From Peribacillus folii (GTDB lineage Bacteria > Bacillota > Bacilli > Bacillales > DSM-1321), in the NCBI RefSeq assembly GCF_030271255.1, contig NZ_JASJOM010000007.1:62001-126000 (forward strand): 64,000 nt of DNA. The letters are read 5' to 3'. This document shows, piece after piece, positions 18,794 to 24,707 of the stretch. The position numbers and the translations under genes were made by a program. Below the pieces are notes generated by a model. The model had not been told where the DNA came from. It ran no database searches and saw only the letters and a list, made by a program, of their open reading frames with translations. Position 1 is the stretch's first letter, and each line of letters opens with the position of its first letter.

Positions 18794-20233
18794 CTATAGC
18801 ATTCTTTTTTTGCGGCTTTTTTTCTCATGCAACCATTTTTTCAAGAAGAAAAAGCCCAGGACGGACGAGATGATAAGGCCGCTTGTCGTCACGAATACGG
18901 CTACCCATTCATATAAGGTATAATCCATATACGTTTTCCACGGCAATTTCTTCTTCCAATCTTCAATATAAAGATTCATCCCGAATATTCCCGAAATGAC
19001 CGTATAAATCGTCAAGATCTGCAAAAGGTAATTACTGCTCTTGCCCGATAGTTTATCCTGATTCTGATAAAGGTAAGAAAGCGTTTCTTTCACTTCTTTA
19101 TATAGAGGGGCAATCCTGAAGGTTTCGTCCGTAATTTTGAAAAGCTCCTTGCCTGCCGCCGTGCTATTAACCTCAGTGAATAAATACTTCGTAGTAAACT
19201 CCGTGATCATGAAGATCAGTTGCTCCGTATTGGATTGATCCTTTTCGATATCTATCTGGGAATGCTCATGAACCAGCTTCAGCAGCACAATTTTATAATA
19301 AAAGAAAAGCAATACCGAATAAAAGTTTTGGCCGTACATCTCACTTGCCAGCTGTATTTGCAGCTTTCCTTTCGCTTTCGTGACACAAGCGAAATGATAC
19401 ATGCTCGTCACGTAGTAGGTCTCTTCCCCCCACCTGTCATACACCCGCTCCTTGTAAAATTTGTCGATATAAGCCGGGTTGGATGCGCCGACGTATGGCT
19501 CCCCATCACCGTCATAGCCGTTCATCTCACTGGCCCGGAATAAATCATTTTTACTGATGACGCGATCATCTGGGAACACAATATAACTGACGACATACAT
19601 TCTTTCATCGATAAAGAAGGGCAGGCTGCCGAAATAGGTGGAATCGGTCTGCTGTTCATCGATAAATTCCTCCAGCGGCGGCATTAATTCATTGAAAATG
19701 AAGTCCTTTACTTGTTCATACTGATTTTTCCTACAGCCCACTTTTGTCTTCTGTTCATCATCAGCAATCGGTTCAAGTATTCGAAATGTATCGGAAAAAT
19801 AAAGAACATCATCGTATGAAAGTCCTTCAGGCAGTGTAACACGCAGATTCATCATGCCGATATGGAACGGGCATATGAAAATATCAATAGAATCAATAAT
19901 GAAGGATGTATTTAAAAAGGGGGACACGAAGGTACAATCAATATCGAGCTTTTTCGTAAAACGGCGCAATCCTTCTTTTTCTTTCAGATGTGCTGGAAAT
20001 AGGATCGGCTCGATGTAGGGCATGAAATACTTTTCCAAGTTACGGTGTGATATCTTGTGTTCACCGTAGAAATGGCCTTGCTGTTCCATATCTCTCAGGT
20101 TCAAGAAGACGAAATTGTCTTCCAGCATCTTTCCCACGAACTTTTCGATTTTATTCCCTTCAAGAGTGAACGGAAAGAGGTATTGCTGGAAACTTTGCTT
20201 CGTTGGATCATTTTTTTCTAGCTTCACTTCCAT
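18794..20233 (-). CDS. Distant CorA-like 2-TM-GxN membrane protein
   Basis: About 479 residues with a large soluble N-terminal part and two C-terminal membrane helices (about 400-418 and 444-466). The first helix ends in GIFGMNLYIEDW: a GMN triad directly after TM1 is the defining signature of CorA-family divalent cation channels. The short loop and second helix with a basic tail also match. The N-terminal 390 residues do not resemble ordinary CorA by eye and are longer than usual, so substrate (Mg, Co or other) is not assignable. The start is placed at the second ATG (GGAGG nine bases upstream) rather than the first (three bases). A leader with an internal terminator precedes it. Confidence 0.7.
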   Translation of the reverse strand: MEVKLEKNDPTKQSFQQYLFPFTLEGNKIEKFVGKMLEDNFVFLNLRDMEQQGHFYGEHKISHRNLEKYFMPYIEPILFPAHLKEKEGLRRFTKKLDIDCTFVSPFLNTSFIIDSIDIFICPFHIGMMNLRVTLPEGLSYDDVLYFSDTFRILEPIADDEQKTKVGCRKNQYEQVKDFIFNELMPPLEEFIDEQQTDSTYFGSLPFFIDERMYVVSYIVFPDDRVISKNDLFRASEMNGYDGDGEPYVGASNPAYIDKFYKERVYDRWGEETYYVTSMYHFACVTKAKGKLQIQLASEMYGQNFYSVLLFFYYKIVLLKLVHEHSQIDIEKDQSNTEQLIFMITEFTTKYLFTEVNSTAAGKELFKITDETFRIAPLYKEVKETLSYLYQNQDKLSGKSSNYLLQILTIYTVISGIFGMNLYIEDWKKKLPWKTYMDYTLYEWVAVFVTTSGLIISSVLGFFFLKKWLHEKKSRKKRML

Positions 20234-20353
20234 GATCATATTCCTCCGATTAGCCTGGAGTGCTCAAAACCCCACTCATCTTGTTTCTTATGTTTACCCA
20301 AGTATACGTAAACAAAACGGAACATATTATAGAAATAAAATGGACAACTTACC

Positions 20354-20383
20354 AAAAAAATCCCCCAAGCGAACGCTAGGGGG
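20354..20383 (-). terminator. Terminator-like hairpin inside the leader of the CorA-like gene
   Basis: On the minus strand CCCCCTAGCG pairs with CGCTTGGGGG (one A-A mismatch, tiny loop), followed by ATTTTTTTGG. It lies 121 bases before the CorA-like start and points toward it. It could be an attenuator or the 3' end of a small RNA. Confidence 0.65.
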
Positions 20384-20470
20384 CCATCGAAAAGGGTTCT
20401 TCAACCCTCCTCACTTTAGGGTACTAGAAACTGAAGTTTCTAATGAAAAATCCGATATTCGGATCATTTT
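20384..20470 (-). promoter_or_regulatory. Candidate structured leader or sRNA upstream of the CorA-like gene
   Basis: On the minus strand an extended -10 (TGCTAAAAT, about 20470) precedes TAGAAACT/AGTTTCTA and AGGGTT/AACCCT hairpins, then the terminator at 20354-20383. The total is about 110 nt. It does not match the M-box, manganese, fluoride or PreQ1 consensus as I know them. The rest of 20234-20687 holds the downstream 5' UTR and the promoter side of the 48-residue gene. Confidence 0.35.
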
Positions 20471-20557
20471 AGCATGTATTTCCAAGATGATAAACCACGG
20501 AAATCCTTCATATTTCGGCTTCCGGACGCTTTAACGGACAACCCTTCCCCCTATTCA

Positions 20558-20587
20558 TTGACTGACGGTCGAATTTATAACTATAGG
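20558..20587 (+). promoter_or_regulatory. Possible sigma-A promoter for the 48-residue gene
   Basis: TTGACT (20558-20563) is followed after 18 bases by TATAGG (20582-20587). It lies about 100 bases before the start codon at 20688. Confidence 0.35.
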
Positions 20588-20687
20588 AATAATCATGTAT
20601 TTTTTTCGATCGACAGCCCAGCCACTTTGAAATCATGTTTCATATAGACGGTAAGGGGTAAATGAATAGTAGCAAAGGAGAGTCATC

Positions 20688-20834
20688 ATGAAACCAAAAA
20701 ACAATGAGCAACCCTTCAAATTTTTTAAAAAAGCAAATGATTCTAAGCCGACTGAAAGAAAACAAATGAGCGATTTCATCAAAAGAATGAAGATGAATGG
20801 GCACGACTCTCATTTAAATGGTAAAAACTCATGA
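20688..20834 (+). CDS. Small basic protein of unknown function (48 residues)
   Basis: Short frame with a convincing ribosome binding site (AAAGGAG, seven bases before ATG) and a perfect terminator overlapping its stop. The product begins MKPKNNEQPFKFFKK and is rich in Lys, Asn and Arg, with no membrane segment (middle FKFFKKANDSKPTERKQ). I do not recognise a family. Gene signals at both ends and the good codon structure argue that it is real. Neighbours are the divergent CorA-like gene and the convergent 105-residue gene, neither of which explains it. Confidence 0.65.
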   Translation: MKPKNNEQPFKFFKKANDSKPTERKQMSDFIKRMKMNGHDSHLNGKNS

Positions 20835-20858
20835 CACACTGAACGGTCATGAGTTTTT
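20823..20858. terminator. Bidirectional terminator
   Basis: Perfect 13-bp inverted repeat (20823-20835 with 20846-20858), with A5 on the left and T5 on the right. It serves the 48-residue gene and the convergent 105-residue gene. Confidence 0.9.
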
Positions 20859-20862
20859 GCGG

Positions 20863-21180
20863 TTAAAAGGCTATTTCAGTTCCCTTCAGGCTGTGCTTCA
20901 CACATTTTTTGATACCGATTACACTCAAAAAATGTTGTATTTTCTTCATGGAGGTTGCCTGATATTCATCTACAATCGAAAATTCTTTAATATAAGCGAT
21001 TTTTCCCTGTACATCCGTATCTATATGATCTTGGTTGCATTCTTCTTCTTTTGATTCTTCGCAAGTGTACACTACAGCCTCACCAATTTTCCTGGTCGCC
21101 TCATCAAAATAAAAAGAAAACACAATGGCACATTCATCATCGTAAAAAGAGGGTTGAACTTTCATATTAATATCTATCAT
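20863..21180 (-). CDS. Hypothetical 105-residue protein
   Basis: Soluble acidic protein (MIDINMKVQPSFYDDECAI..., middle CEESKEEECNQDHIDTD) with four Cys and no signal peptide or membrane helix. AGAGAGGTG precedes the ATG, and a shared terminator follows the stop. A 27-bp palindrome lies directly upstream. I do not recognise a family; the alternating pattern IGEAVVYTCEE / GKIAYIKEFSIV suggests a small beta-rich fold. The well-placed signals make it a real gene, function unknown. Confidence 0.7.
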   Translation of the reverse strand: MIDINMKVQPSFYDDECAIVFSFYFDEATRKIGEAVVYTCEESKEEECNQDHIDTDVQGKIAYIKEFSIVDEYQATSMKKIQHFLSVIGIKKCVKHSLKGTEIAF

Positions 21181-21199
21181 TAACCTTACACCTCTCTCC

Positions 21200-21226
21200 G
21201 TTTTGTTATATACACTATAACAAAAC
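21200..21226. promoter_or_regulatory. 27-bp palindrome upstream of the 105-residue gene (operator-like)
   Basis: GTTTTGTTATA (21200-21210) and TATAACAAAAC (21216-21226) form a perfect 11-bp inverted repeat with a 5-bp spacer. It contains TATA-rich -10-like sequence and ends 20 bases from the start codon at 21180. It could be an operator over the promoter or a 5' UTR hairpin. Confidence 0.5.
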
Positions 21227-21356
21227 CCATAAAGGGAAATAGGTGTTCCAAACTACGCTCCCGTTTCTTTTACACCCTCCAAATGGACCTTACATCCACC
21301 TGGCATGGATAATTATAACTACAGGAATATGCGCAAAAGAATAATCTCCGGGAGAA

Positions 21357-21384
21357 TTAAAAAAACATCTTCATAAGAAGATGC
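21357..21384 (-). terminator. Terminator of the small signal-peptide gene
   Basis: On the minus strand CATCTTC-TTAT-GAAGATG is followed by seven T. It begins 29 bases past the stop codon of the 37-codon gene. Confidence 0.88.
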
Positions 21385-21412
21385 TTAATGGGCTTAATGA
21401 ATGCACCAATTC

Positions 21413-21526
21413 TTATTTATATAAACCTGGAAGTTCTGCGTAAAGGCCTGGCAATTCAGTAGGTACGATTACGATGGCAGCGATGATAAGAAAAGATACG
21501 ACTAATGCTTTAGTACTTTTTTTCAT
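21413..21526 (-). CDS. Candidate PapR/Phr-like signalling pre-peptide (37 residues)
   Basis: Strong ribosome binding site (AAAGGAGG, 7-8 bases before ATG) and its own terminator. The product has the layout of an exported quorum-sensing precursor: KK-rich start MKKSTKALVVSFLIIAAIVIV, a hydrophobic core, then a short C-terminal tail PTELPGLYAELPGLYK. The tail holds ELPGLY twice, separated by Ala. The two copies use different codons at four of six positions (TTG/CTT, GGC/GGT, CTT/TTA, TAC/TAT), so peptide sequence rather than DNA looks conserved. B. cereus PapR ends in an Asp/Glu-Leu-Pro-Phe-type heptapeptide recognised by PlcR, and here a PlcR-like regulator lies 196 bases away, divergent. Inference: it encodes the regulator's ligand. 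It could instead be an unrelated small membrane peptide. Confidence 0.72.
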   Translation of the reverse strand: MKKSTKALVVSFLIIAAIVIVPTELPGLYAELPGLYK

Positions 21527-21558
21527 AGGTCAAACCTCCTTTTCTTTTAAAAAAATAT

Positions 21559-21598
21559 TGGTTAAAATAGAAATAAATTCTATAGTTATATTTAACCA
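21559..21598. promoter_or_regulatory. Inverted repeat between the signal-peptide gene and its regulator
   Basis: TGGTTAAA (21559-21566) and TTTAACCA (21591-21598) are perfect inverted half-sites with a 24-bp spacer, 32 bp centre to centre (about three helical turns). They lie just upstream of the small gene. It differs from the known PlcR box TATGnAnnnnTnCATA, which I do not find here. Confidence 0.4.
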
Positions 21599-21722
21599 CA
21601 ATTGATTAAACTAGATATTTTAGCTAAGGAATCTATTTAAACCGTTAAGGGCATGTACATACAGTTTTCACCGATTTTTCATAACAAAATATAACTCTAG
21701 GCATATTTTAAGGAGAATCATA

Positions 21723-22616
21723 ATGGATTTTTTTGCAGTTGGACAAAAGATCAAAGAGCTACGTAAACAAATCGGACTTTCCCAGGAAGAGCTAGCATCC
21801 GGTATTTGTACACAAGCACAGATCAGCAAGATTGAAAAAGGCGATGTCTATCCATATGCGTCCACTCTTTACCTGATTTCTCAACGCCTAGGCGTTGATG
21901 TAAACTACTTTTTCGATATCGGGATGACACCTAGGCTGGATTACGTGGAAGAAGTGATCTATCAATTAAAGATAGCCAGACGGACGCGGAATTATGAGGA
22001 AATGCAGCAAATCGTAAAAGCCGAGGAAAACAGTCCCCTATTCCTGCAGAATAAAAAGAATCACCAATTGATTCTTTGGCACAAAGGGATCTACGAATAC
22101 GAAAAAAATAAAGATTTAGAAAAGGCCATTGAATTTATTTACAGGGCCATTGCCATCACCCATACTACGGAAAAAATTTATTCGGAACGCGAGCTTGAAA
22201 TTTTAAGCAGCCTCGGTGTCATGTATGTGGCCGAGGAACAGTATGAGAATGCATTCACCTTGCTAAAGAAAGCTTTGGACCACTTGAAGGCAATCCCATT
22301 CCTGACAGATAAAACGCTGAAGACCCGCCTTTCCTATAATTTCGGCAGGGTATTAACGCGGCTTGGACGCCATGAAGAGTCGATTGCCTGCTGCCAGGAA
22401 TCCATAAAATGGTGCCTTGAACATGATCAATTATATGCCTTGGCCGATTTGCATTACCATTTAGGCTACAATCTTGAACTGGTAGGAAATTTTAAAGAAG
22501 CAAAAGAGTACTTGGAAAAGTCAGCCTTTCTCTTCTCGTTGCAAAAAAATCATGCTTTTGTCACCTTCATCAACAAAAAGCTGGAAAACTGGAAAAATGA
22601 AATGAAAATAAACTGA
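21723..22616 (+). CDS. PlcR-like transcriptional regulator (XRE HTH + TPR, RNPP family)
   Basis: 297 residues; PlcR is 285. An N-terminal XRE helix-turn-helix (about 6-62) has IKELRKQIGLSQEELASGICTQAQISKIEKG and YLISQRLGVDVNYFF, aligning with PlcR's GLTQKQLSENICHQSEVSRIESG region. The remaining 230 residues are helical TPR repeats (YEYEKNKDLEKAIEFIYRAI, MYVAEEQYENAFTLLKKAL, LTRLGRHEESIACCQESIKW, LELVGNFKEAKEYLEKSAF), the peptide-binding part of Rap/NprR/PlcR proteins. AAGGAG lies seven bases before the ATG. It probably binds DNA as a dimer and is switched by a re-imported peptide; the divergent 37-codon gene is the obvious ligand candidate. Similarity to AimR-type regulators is an alternative. 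Confidence 0.88.
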   Translation: MDFFAVGQKIKELRKQIGLSQEELASGICTQAQISKIEKGDVYPYASTLYLISQRLGVDVNYFFDIGMTPRLDYVEEVIYQLKIARRTRNYEEMQQIVKAEENSPLFLQNKKNHQLILWHKGIYEYEKNKDLEKAIEFIYRAIAITHTTEKIYSERELEILSSLGVMYVAEEQYENAFTLLKKALDHLKAIPFLTDKTLKTRLSYNFGRVLTRLGRHEESIACCQESIKWCLEHDQLYALADLHYHLGYNLELVGNFKEAKEYLEKSAFLFSLQKNHAFVTFINKKLENWKNEMKIN

Positions 22617-22628
22617 TTTTTTTATTCT

Positions 22629-22660
22629 AGAGCCATTCCCCGCGGGAGTGGCTCTTTCCC
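22629..22660 (+). terminator. Terminator of the PlcR-like gene
   Basis: Twelve-bp stem AGAGCCATTCCC / GGGAGTGGCTCT (22629-22640 with 22644-22655), followed by TTTCCCC. The T-run is short. Confidence 0.75.
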
Positions 22661-22749
22661 CTCAATTCATGATCGACTCTCGCTCATCAGCTTCAAATTT
22701 CACGCCAAAATGAAGTATAATAAAGAGATGCTTCAAAAATCGACCTATT

Positions 22750-22806
22750 AAAAAGGATCACTCCCTCCCCTGCCTCATGTTTCACTGAGGGGAGGCAGGA
22801 TGATCC
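22750..22806 (-). terminator. Large imperfect hairpin with T-run on the minus strand
   Basis: GGATCA/TGATCC flank pyrimidine-rich and purine-rich arms (CCTCCCC/GGGGAGG). On the minus strand it is followed by TTTTTAATAGG. It is the best sign that something is transcribed leftward here. Confidence 0.5.
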
Positions 22807-23029
22807 AGGCCTTTCGCAACCATGAAATCCATCGATCAGATAACTTATATTCAAGGGCATTTTTGACGATATTGACTTCTACGGGAGTTAAATGAAAATT
22901 CGGAGTGCCGATGTGAATGATTTGTACATCCTTATGGAATAATCCGGAAAGAGAGTGCCGTGAAATAGGCAGCCTAAACTCATGCAAACGCATCAATATA
23001 ATACGATTGTTACGGCACTGATCATTCAT
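22775..23029 (-). CDS. Doubtful 84-residue open frame
   Basis: Lies between the PlcR-like gene and ywqB on the opposite strand. No ribosome binding site precedes the ATG, and I recognise no family (middle part GLFHKDVQIIHIGTPNFHL). In its favour, a hairpin with a T-run overlaps its 3' end. Without it, 22661-23084 is a gene-free stretch holding only that hairpin and the ywqB ribosome binding site. It may be a remnant or spurious. Confidence 0.25.
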   Translation of the reverse strand: MNDQCRNNRIILMRLHEFRLPISRHSLSGLFHKDVQIIHIGTPNFHLTPVEVNIVKNALEYKLSDRWISWLRKAWIILPPLSET

Positions 23030-23084
23030 GATCAGGCAAAAATATAATGTTGGTAAACAGGGGTAGACCCTGAAGGAGGAGAGT

Positions 23085-24707
23085 ATGGAGCGGGAGTTGT
23101 TGTTAGTTGGGGAGCGGCTGGCGGAGTTTTTGGAGGCCGGGAATCCAGATGATTCGGACGTGGTGAATCAAGGGCTCCATTTATACCGTCAGGGGCTTGT
23201 TGAAATTAAAGAAGAAGTGGCAGATACGATAGCGGCCGAGGTACAGGACGTAACGCGCCATAAGGCCAGGCTGAACCTCATCTTCCCTCAAGAGGGCAGC
23301 TGCACATGTGAGTCAAGGTTCATTTGCCGGCATCAATTGGCCGTTTTCTTTTCAGCGTACTCCGAACACGCTAGTGTTTCCGACTGGCTGGCCGAATGGA
23401 AAGCACCTAAGATGGAATCGGCCTCCCAGGCGCTGCAGCAAGTTAAACGTGCAAGTGAATTACTGAAACAAGCAGAGGAAAATTCAATCATTTTAGATAA
23501 AAGCTATCCATCATGGAAGCGATTCGTGGAAGTCACCTTTTCGGACCATGTTGAACCCCATATCGGCGAGCCGAACTATATGATTGAAAACCATATACAA
23601 ACTTACTTCAAGCGCCTTAGTTCCAAAGCTCCGATGGAAAGGGAGTGGAAACTGCTCTACCAGTTCGTAACGAAATTTTGCACACTGCAGCTGACACTGA
23701 GAATGATTCAGCTGCACAAAAGCCAGACCCAGACGATCAGGGTCTTTTATGCACTTGCTGTCGACCTGGCTGAGGAATTGCATGAAACAGTGCAGCCCCT
23801 TAGCCGGCAAGCGAGACCCTTTGCCTTTGACCCCTTCGTTTTCAGCATCAAGGAAGATGTAGCTAAGCTGCTGGACGGCGGATTCGGTCTTGAATATGAA
23901 AAAATCGATCTCTACAGAGAAATTTGGAGTTACTTATTCTCCAACTCTTCATGGCGCAGAGAAGAGCTTGAACGAATCAAGGCAGATATTCCGGACAAAT
24001 ACATGGGTACGACTGAGAGGACGTCCTACACACTTGCAGCCATTCATCTATCACTTCTGGAGAACCAGGACAGCCAGGCAATCGGGCTTCTCCATGAATT
24101 GAAGAAGGATGCCTGTCCATACATTTTCTACTGGCTGAATCTCCTGGCTGAATCAGATCGGTCACGCAGCATTCCTTTCATCGAATTCATCATTGCGAAT
24201 GTCCAGGAGTTCCTCGCAGAATTATCCGATTATTATCAGCGGGTGGATTTCGTGAGGACCTTTACGACTTTGGTCAGCAGTTGCTGCTTTAAATTGAAAC
24301 GAACGGATTTACTCGAGAAGTTTTACAGAGCTACCCTTCCGCACAGCTATTGGAACTATGCAAATTTCCTTTTCGAACAAGGACAATACAAAAAATGGGT
24401 GGAGATGCATATTTACTCTGAAATCAGCATTGACTTAATCAGCAGTGAGTCCATCAAGGAAGTTGTTTCTAAAGAACCAGAGCTAATCCTGCCCCTTTAC
24501 TATCATGCAGTACAGGAAAAGGTTTCGTTAAAAAACAGGCCCGCCTATAAGCAAGCCGTCCGTTATTTAAAAAAGATGCGCACCATCTATAAAAAGACGA
24601 AAAAGGAAGACAGCTTCGAACGCTATATCTTATATGTAGCCGATTCAACCAAACGGCTTCGCGCTTTCCAAGAAGAATTAAAAAGGGGTAAGCTTATCGA
24701 TGTTTAA
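23085..24707 (+). CDS. ywqB: SWIM zinc-finger protein (YwqB-like)
   Basis: 540 residues. A SWIM motif sits near residues 68-77: CTCESRFICRHQ, the CxCx(n)CxH zinc-binding pattern predicted to bind DNA or protein. The rest is long, helical and without other recognised domains. AAGGAGG precedes the ATG. The next gene starts eight bases before this one's stop, so the two are coupled. A SWIM protein coupled to a SNF2 ATPase matches B. subtilis ywqB-ywqA, and the pair presumably acts together on nucleic acid; the actual process is not established. Confidence 0.9.
   Translation: MERELLLVGERLAEFLEAGNPDDSDVVNQGLHLYRQGLVEIKEEVADTIAAEVQDVTRHKARLNLIFPQEGSCTCESRFICRHQLAVFFSAYSEHASVSDWLAEWKAPKMESASQALQQVKRASELLKQAEENSIILDKSYPSWKRFVEVTFSDHVEPHIGEPNYMIENHIQTYFKRLSSKAPMEREWKLLYQFVTKFCTLQLTLRMIQLHKSQTQTIRVFYALAVDLAEELHETVQPLSRQARPFAFDPFVFSIKEDVAKLLDGGFGLEYEKIDLYREIWSYLFSNSSWRREELERIKADIPDKYMGTTERTSYTLAAIHLSLLENQDSQAIGLLHELKKDACPYIFYWLNLLAESDRSRSIPFIEFIIANVQEFLAELSDYYQRVDFVRTFTTLVSSCCFKLKRTDLLEKFYRATLPHSYWNYANFLFEQGQYKKWVEMHIYSEISIDLISSESIKEVVSKEPELILPLYYHAVQEKVSLKNRPAYKQAVRYLKKMRTIYKKTKKEDSFERYILYVADSTKRLRAFQEELKRGKLIDV

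Noticed and set aside
18570-18923. 117-codon plus-strand frame overlapping the 3' end of the CorA-like gene
   Set aside because: It runs through that gene's terminator and then antisense through its coding end; the G-rich stretch upstream is a weak start signal.
20354-20470. Leader considered as an M-box (Mg) riboswitch
   Set aside because: The conserved M-box core sequences are not present; only generic hairpins and a terminator are seen.
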